Shown piece after piece: positions 40,250-50,984 of a DNA stretch of 64,000 bases. The notes under the pieces were generated by a model, which saw only the letters and a program-made list of their open reading frames with translations, did no database searches and was not told where the DNA came from. Position 1 is the first letter of the stretch; each line of letters starts with the position of its first letter. Position numbers and translations under genes: made by a program. Origin of the DNA: Bartonella bacilliformis Ver097 (GTDB taxonomy: Bacteria; Pseudomonadota; Alphaproteobacteria; Rhizobiales; Rhizobiaceae); contig NZ_KL503804.1 in NCBI RefSeq assembly GCF_000709795.1, forward strand, positions 124,001-188,000, given 5' to 3'.

Positions 40250-41026
40250 TTATTTCATTTTACTAAACAAACGAAAGGCATTTTGTGTTGTAATCTGAGC
40301 TGTTTCTTCAATGCTTAAATCAAGAATTTCAGCTAGTATAGCTGCAGTATGACACACAAAAGATGGCTCATTTATTTCGCCACGATGAGGTATTGGTGCT
40401 AAAAATGGTGCATCTGTTTCAACTAATAAACGTTCATGAGGTACACTCTTTGCTATTTCACGAATTTTAAGTGCATTTTTAAATGTGAGAATACCTGAAA
40501 AAGATACATATCCACCAAGTTCAATACCAGCATGAGCAAGCCGCATTCCAGATGAATAGCAATGAAGAATAAAGGGGAAATCCCCCTCCTTCATTTGTTC
40601 ATATAATATTTTCTCCATATCTGTATCAGCATTGCGTGAATGAATAACAAGAGGCAGCTGTGTCTCTCGGGAAGCAATAACATGTTCTAGAAAGCTTTTT
40701 TTTTGCTCTTTCGGTGAAGAATAATCATAATGATAATCAAGCCCAGCTTCACCTAATGCAACAATTTTTGGATGCTTTGATAAATGAATAAGATCTTCAG
40801 CTTTAATATTTTGTTCTTCATGTGCATTATTGGGGTGTGTTCCAACAGAACAAAAAATTTGATCATAATTTTGTGCAATTACTAAAAGCTTATCCAATTT
40901 ATGAACATATGTTGAAATCGTTATCATACGTCCAATATCAGAAGTTAAAGCTCGTTGAATAACACCATCTAGATCTTGTGCAAAATCTTCAAAATCAAGA
41001 TGACAATGTGTATCAATTAGCATCAT
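40250..41026 (-). CDS. tatD: TatD family metal-dependent DNase
   Basis: TatD-family TIM-barrel hydrolase, with 3'-5' exonuclease or deoxyribonuclease activity in characterised members. The 258-residue product has the DTHCHLDF metal motif at the amino terminus, and [32 protein letters not shown] and [11 protein letters not shown] with the later ligands. The frame is open to 41035, but ATG 41026 is chosen because an AAAGGA box lies 8 bases upstream. It overlaps the metG 3' end, so translational coupling is likely. Confidence 0.92.
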   Translation of the reverse strand: MMLIDTHCHLDFEDFAQDLDGVIQRALTSDIGRMITISTYVHKLDKLLVIAQNYDQIFCSVGTHPNNAHEEQNIKAEDLIHLSKHPKIVALGEAGLDYHYDYSSPKEQKKSFLEHVIASRETQLPLVIHSRNADTDMEKILYEQMKEGDFPFILHCYSSGMRLAHAGIELGGYVSFSGILTFKNALKIREIAKSVPHERLLVETDAPFLAPIPHRGEINEPSFVCHTAAILAEILDLSIEETAQITTQNAFRLFSKMK

Positions 41027-42572
41027 GAACGTCATCCTTTTTAAGGATATATCGAGGGAAAATTGCTTCTGGTGGTGGAAGATCAGTCCCTTCCTTAATC
41101 CTTAAACTGCTTATATGCCGCAACAATCGATTGTCTTCAGGAATAGCAAGACTATCAAGAAGCTTAGCAGCGGATTGCGGAATGAATGGCAACAGCATGA
41201 TACCTATCCGCCGCAAACTTTCCACAGTTACATAAAGAACTGTACAAAATCTTTTTGGGTTATTTTTACGTAAACTCCAAGGCTCTTCACCAGCAAAATA
41301 GCGATTAGCATTTGCTATAACTGAAAAAATAGCTGAAAGTGCTAAATGTGGTGCCTGACATGACATGGTTTTGCGTGCTACTTCAAGTGCTTGAAGAGAT
41401 TGTTCTAAAAGTTGTTGATCCTGAGTTAAAAATGTATCCGGACTAGGGACTTTTGCATCGCAATTTTTTTGCAGCATAGACAAAGAGCGTTGTGCCAAAT
41501 TGCCAAGATCATTAGCAAGATCTGCATTGACACGGTTAACCAAACTATCATGGCTATAACTACCATCCTGCCCAAATGGCACTTCACGAAGAAAAAAATA
41601 ACGCACTTGATCAACACCATAATGATCAATCATTTTAAAAGGATCAACGATATTTCCAATAGACTTTGACATCTTTTCACCGCGGTTGAACAAAAAACCA
41701 TGTGCAAAAATACGCTTAGGCAATTCAATTCCCGCTGATAGTAAAAATGCTGGCCAATAAATTGCGTGAAAACGAATAATGTCTTTACCAATGACATGAA
41801 CATTGGTAGGCCAGTAATCACGTTTTTTCGAAGTGTTATCAAAAAAGCCAATAGCTGTGAGATAATTTGTCAGTGCATCAACCCAGACATACATCACATG
41901 CTTTGGATTATTCGGAACAGAGACTCCCCAATTAAAATTGGTCCGTGAAATAGAAATATCTTTCAAGCCTGATTTAACAAAACTTATAATCTCGTTACGT
42001 CGTTCATTGGGACCAATGAAATCAGGATATTTTTCATAATGTTCAAGCAGAGAATCTCCATAACGAGAAAGTTTAAAAAAATAACTTTCTTCTTCATTCC
42101 ATTCGACTGGAGATCCTAACTCTTTCTCACAACGGATTCCGTTTTCTCTAATTTCAGTATCCTTTTCCTCATAATAAGATTCTTGGCGAATTGAATACCA
42201 ACCAGCATAGCGATCAAGATAAATATCGCCATTAGCTTCCATTTTTTTCCACATCACTTGACAGGTTTTATGATGCCGCTCTTCCGTTGTGCGAATAAAA
42301 TCATTGTTAGAGCAATTTAATGCCGTTAGCATTTTTTGAAAAAGAGCACTATTACGATCGGCAAGTTGTTGAGGTGTTATATTTAACGCTTCTGCTGTTT
42401 TTTGCATCTTGAGACCGTGTTCATCTGTACCAGATAAAAAAAACACATTTTTGCTATCTAATCTATGAAAACGGGCTAATGCATCACTTGCAATAGCATT
42501 ATAAGCATGCCCAATATGTGGAGCGCCATTAGGATAAAAAATTGGAGTTGTTATATAATACGTATCAGACAT
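41013..42572 (-). CDS. metG: Methionyl-tRNA synthetase
   Basis: This class I synthetase charges elongator and initiator tRNA-Met. The 519-residue protein has the HIGH motif as HIGH in [32 protein letters not shown], and the KMSKS loop in EKMSKSIGN. It has the short length of the type lacking the C-terminal dimerisation domain and without the four-cysteine zinc knuckle. It lies between holB and tatD in the same direction. Confidence 0.96.
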   Translation of the reverse strand: MSDTYYITTPIFYPNGAPHIGHAYNAIASDALARFHRLDSKNVFFLSGTDEHGLKMQKTAEALNITPQQLADRNSALFQKMLTALNCSNNDFIRTTEERHHKTCQVMWKKMEANGDIYLDRYAGWYSIRQESYYEEKDTEIRENGIRCEKELGSPVEWNEEESYFFKLSRYGDSLLEHYEKYPDFIGPNERRNEIISFVKSGLKDISISRTNFNWGVSVPNNPKHVMYVWVDALTNYLTAIGFFDNTSKKRDYWPTNVHVIGKDIIRFHAIYWPAFLLSAGIELPKRIFAHGFLFNRGEKMSKSIGNIVDPFKMIDHYGVDQVRYFFLREVPFGQDGSYSHDSLVNRVNADLANDLGNLAQRSLSMLQKNCDAKVPSPDTFLTQDQQLLEQSLQALEVARKTMSCQAPHLALSAIFSVIANANRYFAGEEPWSLRKNNPKRFCTVLYVTVESLRRIGIMLLPFIPQSAAKLLDSLAIPEDNRLLRHISSLRIKEGTDLPPPEAIFPRYILKKDDVHDAN

Positions 42573-42644
42573 GTTATTAACCCGCTTTAAAATGCAAGAA
42601 AAAATATAATGGCATAACGCTTGTCATATTGTCACGGAAAAAGC

Positions 42645-43688
42645 TTATATTTGTTGAATAATCTTACGAGTTTTCAAAAGAAGATTGATAACAAATTGTT
42701 TTTTATCAAGATTAAATGACTGCATTTCTAATATTTCTTGATGAACATTCTGCCATATTTGCGCATATTTCTTTGATAAAGTAAGAACTCCTCGCTCAGC
42801 GAAGAAGATAGCTTTTTTTTGAATCCTATCAAGAATTTCATCACAAAATTGTTGAAATTGGATATCCAAATCAAATGATGAAAGTGCTTGAGCAAAGTTA
42901 TGAACAATAGGTAGGTTACAAATAGATTGCTCGAAAAGATTATCAAGAGTTTTAGCAATTTCAAACCCACCATAGCTAATAAGTAATGCTGCTTTCCGAG
43001 GTCTGCCTTCAGATTTTTGAATAATCATTTTAACAGTTTCTTCATCGCTTAGCACTTGCTTGGGTATAATATGTGAAATTACTTGTTTCATTTCGTCATC
43101 ACGCAATGATCGTAACAAAACTCGTTGGCATCGTGAACGAATTGTTGAAAGCAATTTTCTTGAAGAATGCGTAATAATAATGAATAAAGTTTTTTCTGGA
43201 GGTTCTTCAAGTGTTTTAAGAAGTGCATTAGCGGCATTTCTATTCATATCATCTGCAGGATCAATGATAACGATACGCCACTCACCATTTTGAGATGTTT
43301 GATTTAAGAAATACATCATATTGCGAATGTCATCAATTGATATACCTGTTCTGAATTTTTTTATCTTTGAATCAAAACGACGTGCAACATATACAAGATT
43401 AGGATGACTCCCCTGTCCAATTTGGCGCCATATAACTGAATCATGCTCTGGTTGTAAAAATCCATTTTCTTGATTGCTTAAAATATTCCAAGCAAAGTGA
43501 AACGATAACGTTGCTTTGCCAATTCCTCGTTCTCCTTCAAATAATAATGCGTGGTGTAAACGTTTTTCTTTACGAAGCTGAGCTAAAAAATGACGAACCT
43601 CTTCATGACCAACGATAATATTATTTTGTAATGGTGATAAAATTCCTTCAATATCATCATGTTGGTGAAAAAAATTAATATCGTTCAT
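42645..43688 (-). CDS. holB: DNA polymerase III subunit delta'
   Basis: HolB is the clamp-loader subunit that, with tau/gamma and delta, opens the sliding clamp. The 347-residue product has a Walker A-like GERGIGKAT, the IDDIRNMMYFLNQTSQNGEWRIVIIDPADDMNRNAANALLKTLEEPP block and the sensor-like SRCQRV. The frame is open to 43736, but ATG 43688 (MNDINFFHQHD) is chosen because it forms an ATGA overlap with the tmk stop. Confidence 0.92.
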   Translation of the reverse strand: MNDINFFHQHDDIEGILSPLQNNIIVGHEEVRHFLAQLRKEKRLHHALLFEGERGIGKATLSFHFAWNILSNQENGFLQPEHDSVIWRQIGQGSHPNLVYVARRFDSKIKKFRTGISIDDIRNMMYFLNQTSQNGEWRIVIIDPADDMNRNAANALLKTLEEPPEKTLFIIITHSSRKLLSTIRSRCQRVLLRSLRDDEMKQVISHIIPKQVLSDEETVKMIIQKSEGRPRKAALLISYGGFEIAKTLDNLFEQSICNLPIVHNFAQALSSFDLDIQFQQFCDEILDRIQKKAIFFAERGVLTLSKKYAQIWQNVHQEILEMQSFNLDKKQFVINLLLKTRKIIQQI

Positions 43689-44326
43689 GAAGAATGATCC
43701 AGTATTATCTGATGACAAATATCTTTTATTTGGCAAGAAATTTCTTCTACTGTACCTGTTGCATCAATAACCTGAATCCTATTAGGTTCATTTTCTGCTA
43801 ATTGAAGGAAAGCTTGTCGTCTTTGTTCTTGAATCTTCAATTCATCTTTTTCAAAACGATCAATTATTCCAGATTCTTTTCTTCGCAATTTTACACGCTC
43901 CATACTAAATATTGCAGGTACATCTAATAAAAATGTTAAATTAGGCATCACCCCATTTATACCAATACATTCTAAAATAGAGAGAAGATAGGAATCTACT
44001 TTATTATTTAATCCTTGATAAACACGTGTAGAATCAATAAATCGATCACATAAAACAATCTTACCTGCTTGCAAAGCAGGTTTAATAGCTTCAGCAACGT
44101 GATCAGCTCGCGCTGCTGTAAACAAAACTGCTTCAATAAATGATCCATATTGGACTGCACTACCTGATAATAAAATATGGCGCATAATCTCTGCACCTGC
44201 AGTACCTCCAGGTTCTCTTGTTATAACAACTTCATATCCCTTACTATGGAAATAATGAGCAAGCAAAGAAATTTGAGTTGTTTTACCTACGCCTTCCCCT
44301 CCCTCGAATGTAATGAAATAACCCAA
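43685..44326 (-). CDS. tmk: Thymidylate kinase
   Basis: Tmk phosphorylates dTMP to dTDP. The 213-residue protein has the P-loop GGEGVGKTT near residue 9, ITREPGGTAGAE with the DR-like catalytic motif, and LCDRFIDSTRVYQG. It is the first gene of the tmk-holB-metG-tatD-MBL string, the normal rhizobial order, and overlaps holB by 4 bases. The 250-base gap upstream presumably carries the promoter. Confidence 0.95.
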   Translation of the reverse strand: MGYFITFEGGEGVGKTTQISLLAHYFHSKGYEVVITREPGGTAGAEIMRHILLSGSAVQYGSFIEAVLFTAARADHVAEAIKPALQAGKIVLCDRFIDSTRVYQGLNNKVDSYLLSILECIGINGVMPNLTFLLDVPAIFSMERVKLRRKESGIIDRFEKDELKIQEQRRQAFLQLAENEPNRIQVIDATGTVEEISCQIKDICHQIILDHSS

Positions 44327-44576
44327 TACGTATAAACCTTAATTCCTTATTTAGTGTAGATTATATTCGTAATTATTCAGTGATTATTTTATAAAATGTA
44401 TCTTTTCTCTTTGCAAAAAATCTTTCAAAAAACTAGAATTAAGAGAAACAGAATTTTGTAATCCACTGCAAATAATCGCATAACTAATTATATTCTTCTT
44501 TTCAAAAATCATTTAAAATCAAAAATTTAAAAATTAATCATTTTTTCTAAAATAATAAAAATTATGTCTGACTTAT

Positions 44577-45422
44577 TTACAGAAAAGCCTCAGTGTATGA
44601 TGATATAGGTTTATCAACTAAAATTGGACCAATTTCTGGCAATTTTATCCAAGAAGACTTCTTTTGATTAACAACAACCTTCGTTAATTTCTTTTGATTC
44701 TCTCCGTTCAATGCTAAAGACACGGTATCTTTCTTCTTTTCCTCAATATCTGTTAACGCTAATATCATAAGCGAAGTATAATTTCCAGGCGTATAAGAGG
44801 CCATTAAATAACTACCGTCATAATTATTAATGGGTGCTTCACTAACATACTCCACTTTAACATCTGCTATTCCATCATCTTCAAAGCCAAGCATTACTGC
44901 AGCTTGTTTTGATAAATCAATAATTCTATTTTTCATATAAGGGCCACGATCATTAACTCTAACAATGATAGAAGAAGCGTTTTTTAAATTAGTAACACGA
45001 ACATAGCTAGGTAAAGGCAGCGTAGTATGGGCTGCTGTTAAAAGATTCATATCGTAAATTTCACCATTTGCAGTTAAGCGTCCATGAAAACCTTCACCAT
45101 ACCACGATGCTTGCCCAACGCGTTTATAATTTGAATCAGCTTCTGGATAATACCATTTTCCTTTTATTTTATAGGGTTTACCAACAGAGATCTGTTTATT
45201 TTTGTTTTTTGATTCATTTTGTTGATTTAAAGGCTTCGGAGACACAGAAGATTTTTTTATTTTCATTATACCAGATATCTTGTTGTTTTTAGAGTCTTTC
45301 ACTGGAAGTTGTGTTGTTTTGCTTGCGCAGGCTGTCAATAATCCAGCAGTAGCTATTATAAAGAAAAATTGAAATGCCAACTTAATAACCGAGGTCAATT
45401 TCTTTTTACTCTTTAAAAACAT
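44577..45422 (-). CDS. rlpA: RlpA-family septal lipoprotein
   Basis: RlpA-type proteins are outer-membrane lipoproteins with a double-psi beta-barrel domain that act as lytic transglycosylases on denuded glycan at the septum. The 281-residue protein has a lipobox LTAC near residues 29-32 and a Lys-rich, low-complexity linker. The RlpA domain (GQASWYGEGFHGRLTANGEIYDM, LPLPSYVRVTNL, VRVNDRGPYMKNRIIDLSKQAA) contains the conserved Asp and His. The C-terminal SPOR domain of E. coli RlpA is not recognised. It precedes tRNA-Lys on the minus strand. Confidence 0.9.
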   Translation of the reverse strand: MFLKSKKKLTSVIKLAFQFFFIIATAGLLTACASKTTQLPVKDSKNNKISGIMKIKKSSVSPKPLNQQNESKNKNKQISVGKPYKIKGKWYYPEADSNYKRVGQASWYGEGFHGRLTANGEIYDMNLLTAAHTTLPLPSYVRVTNLKNASSIIVRVNDRGPYMKNRIIDLSKQAAVMLGFEDDGIADVKVEYVSEAPINNYDGSYLMASYTPGNYTSLMILALTDIEEKKKDTVSLALNGENQKKLTKVVVNQKKSSWIKLPEIGPILVDKPISSYTEAFL

Positions 45423-45826
45423 TTTTAGCCCACCTATTCTCTATTAACTTTTCTGATTGCGTTCACCGCATATGATTAAGAAAAATTTATTCTAGTAGAA
45501 GAAATACTTATATCCCCAATAGAACGGGGATTATTCTCAAAAGTATTTTTTATCAAGGGGCCAATATAATACGTTAATATAATATAAAAAATATTTATTA
45601 AGCACTGTAAAAATTTAGATATTATTTTAATACATTTTCAAAAATAAAATTAAAAAAAACAATGTATTAAGATATAGAATTACTAATAAAATATAACAAT
45701 CTAATACAGATAATAAAAAAATATTCTCTGTGAACAACAATTACACATTGTTTATTCATGAAAAAAAAAGATACATTTCAGCGAATCATCTTATTAATTT
45801 TTGATCAATTTTTATGGAATAGCAGA
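45423..45826. other. AT-rich gap between rlpA and tRNA-Lys
   Basis: 404 bases with poly-A/T-like composition, no credible ORF. A short dyad, ATCCCC (45512-45517) with GGGGAT (45526-45531), is the only GC-rich structure. The rlpA promoter is presumably inside. Confidence 0.5.
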
Positions 45827-45902
45827 TGGTGAGCGCGCAGGGATTCGAACCCTGGACCTACTGATTAAAAGTCAGTTGCTCTACCAGCTGAGCTACGCGC
45901 TC
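45827..45902 (-). tRNA. tRNA-Lys (anticodon UUU)
   Basis: A 76-base tRNA on the minus strand with encoded CCA. The acceptor pair is GAGCGCG with CGCGCTC, followed by A-CCA. The D-arm contains AGCTCAGCTGGTAGAGC. The anticodon stem CTGA-CTTTTAA-TCAG holds TTT, and the T-arm is CAGGGTTCGAATCCCTG. Confidence 0.96.
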
Positions 45903-46225
45903 CCAAACAAAACACTTTGTGTGCAGGAAGTAAATGGAACATAAGGTTGACTTTTCATTTGGTCAACACTTTTTATTCTTCTTCAATATATTTATCATGA
46001 AGAATTATTAATCTAAATATTGAAAATATGCTTTATAAATTCAAGAAAATGATAATATAGATATATCATAGTATACAAATAAATTAATTTTTACTTTCTG
46101 AATTAAAAAACAAAGTAAATATTTTTCTCTTTTGATTAAGTATATGAATCTATTTTGACTCATTCATAATCATATCAAAAAAACTTGTATTCTCTCTTTT
46201 TTAAAATGAAAATTATACATTAAAA
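45903..46225. other. Gap between tRNA-Lys and ttcA
   Basis: 323 bases. The tRNA-Lys promoter lies at its left end (45938-45966). The rest is AT-rich with no gene seen. Confidence 0.5.
45938..45966 (-). promoter_or_regulatory. Predicted promoter of tRNA-Lys
   Basis: On the minus strand TTGACC (45961-45966) and TATGTT (45938-45943) are exactly 17 bases apart. The predicted start is about 29 bases before the mature 5' end. The -35 box sits in a GTTGAC-N10-GTCAAC dyad (45946-45967). Confidence 0.6.
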
Positions 46226-47074
46226 TTACAATGGAATTTTAAAAGAAAAGAGTTTTTTATCAAGTAAATGGCTTGGACGCACATTTGTTAAAGCGCGTAT
46301 CATGGTATCTTTTCGTCCTGGCATTCTTTTTTCGATATCATTGAGCATTACCTTCATTGCATCGCGTTGTAGGCCGTCTTGACTGCCACAGAGATTACAA
46401 GGAATAATAGGAAACTGCATTGCTTGAGAAAATTTTTCCATATCTTCTTCAGCAGCATAAACAAGAGGACGCAAAACAAAAAGATCACCTTCATCATTGA
46501 TAAGTTTTCCAGGCATAGCTGCTAATCGGCCACCATGGAATAGATTCATAAAAAATGTTTCTAAAACATCATCACGATGGTGTCCAAGAACCAAAGCAGA
46601 ACATCTCTCTTCACGAGCAATACGGTATAGATGCCCACGTCGTAATCGAGAACAAAGTGAACAATATGTTTGCGTTTGTGCTAACTTATCTGTAACAATT
46701 GAATAAGTATCCTGATATTCAATACGGTGTGGAATTTTATAAGATTTCAAAAAATCAGAAAGAATATGCTTTGGAAAGCCTGGTTGCCCTTGATCAAGGT
46801 TACAAGCTAAAATTTCAACAGGTAACAAACCACGCCACTTTAAATCAAGGAGAAGTGCTAGTAAACCATAAGAATCTTTTCCTCCGGATAAAGCAACAAG
46901 CCATTTTTCTCCTGAGGATAACATAGAAAAATCATCGATTGCTTGCCGCATGTTGCGTAAAAGGCGTTTACGCAATTTATTAAATTCTACAGTTGAAGGA
47001 GCATTCCGAAAAATCGGATGGCAATCATCAACTTTTTCTTTTAAAAAATCATCTATATTTATGTTTTTTTCCAT
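46226..47074 (-). CDS. ttcA: tRNA 2-thiocytidine(32) biosynthesis protein TtcA
   Basis: TtcA thiolates cytidine 32 of certain tRNAs using ATP and an Fe-S cluster. The 282-residue protein has the PP-loop SGGKDS at 63-68 and the CxxC pair C138/C141 in [39 protein letters not shown] and a further cysteine in IIPCNLCGS are also present. The pattern is that of TtcA rather than the TilS family. The nearest upstream gene on the same strand is rpsD after 281 bases. Confidence 0.95.
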   Translation of the reverse strand: MEKNINIDDFLKEKVDDCHPIFRNAPSTVEFNKLRKRLLRNMRQAIDDFSMLSSGEKWLVALSGGKDSYGLLALLLDLKWRGLLPVEILACNLDQGQPGFPKHILSDFLKSYKIPHRIEYQDTYSIVTDKLAQTQTYCSLCSRLRRGHLYRIAREERCSALVLGHHRDDVLETFFMNLFHGGRLAAMPGKLINDEGDLFVLRPLVYAAEEDMEKFSQAMQFPIIPCNLCGSQDGLQRDAMKVMLNDIEKRMPGRKDTMIRALTNVRPSHLLDKKLFSFKIPL

Positions 47075-47268
47075 TGCTTAGTATTTAGTTGAAGCTTTAT
47101 CTACAAATAGCATATCTCCATCACTTTATAGGCAATGTATAAATCAGTAAAAATAGATTATTTCAATCTACGTTAAATTACAGTCTAAAATTGAATTAAA
47201 TAAGAGACGAACTATATACTCTGTATATCAAAAAATAACAAAGATTCTCTTCGTATAAAACATTCTGT

Positions 47269-47316
47269 CAAAGACATTACTCATCTGCTTACAAAGCAAA
47301 GAAAACAATGTCTTTG
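47269..47316 (-). terminator. Long-stem hairpin after rpsD
   Basis: CAAAGACATT (47269-47278) pairs perfectly with AATGTCTTTG (47307-47316) around a 28-base loop that itself contains a small hairpin, GCTT-ACA-AAGC. It lies about 40 bases beyond the rpsD stop on the minus strand, so it is a candidate terminator or processing site. The U-run is poor. Confidence 0.45.
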
Positions 47317-47355
47317 GCATAAATAAAACAAAAAATAATATCTCGTATAAGGTAA

Positions 47356-47973
47356 TTAACGAGAATAAAACTCAACAACCAAATTAGGTTCCATCTGAAC
47401 CGCATAAGGAACATCTGAAAAAGCAGGAATACGGACAAAAGTTGCCTTCATCTTGCTATGATCAACCTCAATATAATCAGGAACATCACGCTCATTTAGT
47501 TGCGTAGCCTCCAAAACCAAAAGAAGCTGCTTTGACTTTTCTCGTACTTCGATAACATCACCTGGTTTACAACAATACGATTGAATATTTGTGCGTCGAC
47601 CATTCACATTTATATGACCGTGATTAATAAATTGACGAGAAGCAAAAATAGTAGGTACAAATTTTGAACGATAAACAATCGCATCTAAACGTGATTCTAA
47701 AAGACCGATGAGATTTTCACCAGTATCCCCACGACGACGAACGGCTTCTTGATAAATTTTACGAAATTGTTTTTCTGAGATATCGCCATAAAAACCCTTC
47801 AACTTCTGCTTAGCACATAACTGCACACCATAATCAGAAAGTTTTCCTTTACGGCGTTGACCATGCTGACCAGGGCCATATTCACGGCGATTAACTGGAG
47901 ACTTCGGACGACCCCAGATATTTTCTCCCATACGGCGGTCAATTTTATATTTTGCTGATTCGCGCTTACTCAT
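47356..47973 (-). CDS. rpsD: 30S ribosomal protein S4
   Basis: S4 nucleates assembly of the 30S subunit and binds 16S rRNA through its S4 domain. The start at 47973 ([26 protein letters not shown]) gives 205 residues, the family length, and follows an AAAGGAAATGCG ribosome binding site. The open frame continues upstream to 48027 but with no family counterpart. The C-terminal S4 domain reads [33 protein letters not shown]. It stands apart from the main ribosomal operons, as is usual in Rhizobiales. Confidence 0.97.
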   Translation of the reverse strand: MSKRESAKYKIDRRMGENIWGRPKSPVNRREYGPGQHGQRRKGKLSDYGVQLCAKQKLKGFYGDISEKQFRKIYQEAVRRRGDTGENLIGLLESRLDAIVYRSKFVPTIFASRQFINHGHINVNGRRTNIQSYCCKPGDVIEVREKSKQLLLVLEATQLNERDVPDYIEVDHSKMKATFVRIPAFSDVPYAVQMEPNLVVEFYSR

Positions 47974-48110
47974 CGCATTTCCTTTAAATAAAAAGAAGAT
48001 TAAAAATTTAATCTTAAGGAAACGCACCCTCCTCTGCCTTCAAAAATGAAGACTGACAGAATAGCTTATTTCATAATTCAAAAAGCTATCCACGGGACAC
48101 GTTAGTGAAT

Positions 48111-48135
48111 GCTATTTTCTTAAAAGAAAAATAGC
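48111..48135. terminator. Hairpin between murI and rpsD
   Basis: GCTATTTTCTT (48111-48121) pairs with AAGAAAAATAGC (48124-48135) around AA, with one bulged base. It lies about 20 bases after the murI stop on the minus strand and could terminate trmJ-murI transcripts before rpsD. The flanking U-run is weak. Confidence 0.4.
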
Positions 48136-48154
48136 TATTTTCCTTCTATTCATC

Positions 48155-48970
48155 TCATACTTCAAAGTCAACTCCCTTCATTATATTGAGATTAAATCTT
48201 TGCAGTAAATGCTCAGTTACAAAGTCTATATTTTGTGATGTAAACAAAGCATAATTTTTAATATTCTTCTTTGAGCTTTTATTTTGCATTATTTCTAGCA
48301 ACAACGATCTTGTATGTTTAGCTATAGCTTTTGCTGGATCAATCCAATTGACTGACCATAAAGCCTGCTTATGAAATAAGTTGATCAAAAAAGGATAATG
48401 CGTACAAGCTAAAACAATAACGTCAGTATATTTTCCATTTTTCTCAATAAAGCACGGCAAAATTTCGTGACGCAATTCTTCGTAATCAATAGGATAACCA
48501 CGTAAATAATTTTCAGAAAATGTAGCAAGTTTTTTGCTTCCAATCAATTCTACATGGCATTGATTAGCAAAAGAACTAATTAATTCATGTGTATATGCTC
48601 GCTTAACTGTTCCAGGAGTTGCCAAAACTGAAATTAAACCAGATTTTGTTTGTGCAGCTGCAGATTTAATCGCAGGAACAGTTCCTACGAAAGGAATATG
48701 AGGAAATTCTTGTCGTAAATCTGATATCATGAGTGTAGAAGCTGTATTACAAGCAATCACACATAAAGCAGGAGTATACAATTTTAGAAGATTTGTAAAA
48801 ATTTTCAAAATACGACCTTTTAAGGCATCTTCTTTCCATGCACCATAAGGGAATCCTGCATCATCAGCAACATAAATAAATTGAAATTCAGGAATAAGGA
48901 TGCGTGCTTCTTTCAATACAGTTAATCCACCAATACCACTATCAAAAAAAATAACTGGTTTCTCACTCAT
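48155..48970 (-). CDS. murI: Glutamate racemase
   Basis: MurI supplies D-glutamate for peptidoglycan. In the 271-residue protein DSGIGGLTVL is at about 10-19, and the two catalytic cysteines are about C73 (ACNTAST) and C188 (ACTHYPF). The start ATG overlaps the trmJ TGA by one base (TGATG), so the two genes are translationally coupled. Confidence 0.95.
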   Translation of the reverse strand: MSEKPVIFFDSGIGGLTVLKEARILIPEFQFIYVADDAGFPYGAWKEDALKGRILKIFTNLLKLYTPALCVIACNTASTLMISDLRQEFPHIPFVGTVPAIKSAAAQTKSGLISVLATPGTVKRAYTHELISSFANQCHVELIGSKKLATFSENYLRGYPIDYEELRHEILPCFIEKNGKYTDVIVLACTHYPFLINLFHKQALWSVNWIDPAKAIAKHTRSLLLEIMQNKSSKKNIKNYALFTSQNIDFVTEHLLQRFNLNIMKGVDFEV

Positions 48971-49800
48971 CAGTATTCACATTTTTTTGATTTTTTACGA
49001 TCGCGCTCTACAGGTGCACCACTACCCCGTGGAAATTTAGGAGAAAAATGATTTAATGAAGATACAATTCCACGTAATAATCTAACCTCAGATTCACTAA
49101 AATTAGCGCGTATAAAAACAGAACGTATATTTGAAACCATTATCTCTTTACGCTCTTGCGGCCTAAAATATCCACGAACATCTAAAGCGTCCTCTAACTG
49201 AAATAAAAGACCATGAAGTGTTTCTCTATCAGCCAACTTCATCTCTTTTGCACGAAAAACTGTATCACTCACATTCTCTAAACCTGATTTCATCCACTCA
49301 TAAGACATTAATAAGACAGCTTGTGCAATATTGAGTGATGAAAAAGCAGGATTAACTGGAAAAGTAACAATTTCATTCACAAGGCTGATTTCATCATTTT
49401 TTAAGCCCCATCTTTCTCTTCCAAATAAAATACCTGTTTTATATCCGATGTTTTCATGCTGACGTAAAATACTTGCTGCTTCTACAGCACTTTTGATAGT
49501 TTTAAAGCCATATCTTTTACGCGCTGTTGTGCCAAAAATATAATGTAAATCTGCAATTGCATCATGTAATGTATTAAAAACCAAAGCATTATCTATTATG
49601 TGATCCGCTTTGCTAGCCGCAGCTTTAGCTTTATCATTTGGAAATGTTTCTCGAGGATTGATTAAACGCAAGTCAGATAGCCCAAAATTTGCCATTGCTC
49701 TTGCTACCATGCCAATGTTTTCAGGTAATTGCGGTTCAACTAAGACAATGACTGGAGCACCCATCATATTTTTACTATTTCTATTTGTTTCAGCCATCAT
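48970..49800 (-). CDS. trmJ: tRNA/rRNA methyltransferase, TrmJ type (SPOUT)
   Basis: This SPOUT methyltransferase is likely to 2'-O-methylate position 32 of tRNAs. The 276-residue protein has the knot motifs IVLVEPQLPENIGMVARAMANFGLSDLRLINPR, ILFGRERWGLKNDE and FPVNPAFSSLNIAQAVLLMSYEWM. The C-terminal extension matches TrmJ. Two consecutive ATGs at 49800/49797 leave the start uncertain by one codon. It is divergent from map. Confidence 0.9.
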   Translation of the reverse strand: MMAETNRNSKNMMGAPVIVLVEPQLPENIGMVARAMANFGLSDLRLINPRETFPNDKAKAAASKADHIIDNALVFNTLHDAIADLHYIFGTTARKRYGFKTIKSAVEAASILRQHENIGYKTGILFGRERWGLKNDEISLVNEIVTFPVNPAFSSLNIAQAVLLMSYEWMKSGLENVSDTVFRAKEMKLADRETLHGLLFQLEDALDVRGYFRPQERKEIMVSNIRSVFIRANFSESEVRLLRGIVSSLNHFSPKFPRGSGAPVERDRKKSKKCEY

Positions 49801-50136
49801 TTCACCAATTTTTGTACAGAATAATTTTTACCGTTATTTTTTTAAACTCAATCATATATTGATTTTCTTCTACGCAATGATATCCCTCCCTAATATTATC
49901 TGGAAATAAAAAATATTTATCTCATTTACCAAAAAGGACGAGCAAAATTTCCTGACATCAAAACAAACATAATTTAGCGAAAAAATCACTCAACACTTAT
50001 CTATTTGCTATAATTTTAATCCTATTTATAAATGTAAATCTGATAAAATCTTAAAATCAAGAGTGGAATTTTATGCTATAAAATGTCAGGTAAATGTAGA
50101 AAAGTATCTTTCTGATTCATTAAGCGAAAGCAAAAA
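49801..50136. other. Divergent gap between trmJ and map
   Basis: 336 AT-rich bases that should contain the promoters of both operons. No gene or clear repeat was seen. Confidence 0.45.
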
Positions 50137-50967
50137 ATGGTTGATTATATTGAATACAATGAAACACCTCTAAAATTTAATGGGAAAATTCGTATTTTTG
50201 ATGATTATGCTTTTGCTGAAATGCGTAAAGTGGGTCAGATTGCTGCAGAATGTCTTGATGAGCTCACAGATATCATAAAACCTGGTATTACAACACAAGA
50301 AATTGATGATTTTATTTTCATTTTTGGAGTGGAGCGAGGTGCCCTACCAGCAGACCTAAATTATCGCGGATATAGCCACTCATGCTGCACATCTATCAAT
50401 CATGTTGTCTGCCATGGTATACCAAATAAAAAATCTTTACAGGAAGGTGATATCGTCAATGTCGATGTAACATTCATTCTGAATGGTTGGCATGGAGATT
50501 CAAGCCGCATGTATCCTGTTGGAAAAGTTAAGCGCGCTGCAGAACGATTACTAGAAGTAACTCATGAATGCCTTATGAGAGGAATTGAAGCCGTAAAACC
50601 TGGAGCAACCACAGGTGATATTGGTGCAACCATTCAGCGTTACGCAGAATCTGAACGATGTTCAGTTGTAAGAGATTTTTGTGGTCATGGAATCGGTCAA
50701 CTTTTTCATGATGCACCTAATATTCTTCATTACGGAAATCCAGGAGAAGGCGAAGAGCTTAAACAAGGCATGATATTCACAATTGAACCCATGATTAACT
50801 TAGGTAAACCACAAGTTAAAATTTTATCTGATGGTTGGACTGCTGTTACACGTGATCGCTCTCTTAGTGCGCAATATGAACATACAATCGGTGTAACAGA
50901 TCAAGGATGCGAAATATTTACTCAATCTCCCAAAAATATTTTTTATGTTCCTAATTCATATGCCTAA
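50137..50967 (+). CDS. map: Methionine aminopeptidase
   Basis: Map removes the initiator methionine from nascent proteins. The 276-residue type I enzyme has all five metal ligands visible: two Asp in [22 protein letters not shown], His in [14 protein letters not shown], Glu in TIEPMINLG and Glu in QYEHTIGVT. The start [16 protein letters not shown] is the rhizobial form. radC follows 17 bases after the stop. Confidence 0.96.
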   Translation: MVDYIEYNETPLKFNGKIRIFDDYAFAEMRKVGQIAAECLDELTDIIKPGITTQEIDDFIFIFGVERGALPADLNYRGYSHSCCTSINHVVCHGIPNKKSLQEGDIVNVDVTFILNGWHGDSSRMYPVGKVKRAAERLLEVTHECLMRGIEAVKPGATTGDIGATIQRYAESERCSVVRDFCGHGIGQLFHDAPNILHYGNPGEGEELKQGMIFTIEPMINLGKPQVKILSDGWTAVTRDRSLSAQYEHTIGVTDQGCEIFTQSPKNIFYVPNSYA

Positions 50968-50984
50968 ATAAATGTAGAAATATC

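Noticed and set aside
45512-45531. ATCCCC/GGGGAT dyad as rlpA-side terminator
   Set aside because: It is upstream of rlpA on its strand, has a 6-bp stem and no T-run.
47974-48027. rpsD N-terminal extension of 18 residues
   Set aside because: Hydrophobic, without family counterpart, and an AAAGGA site serves the ATG at 47973.
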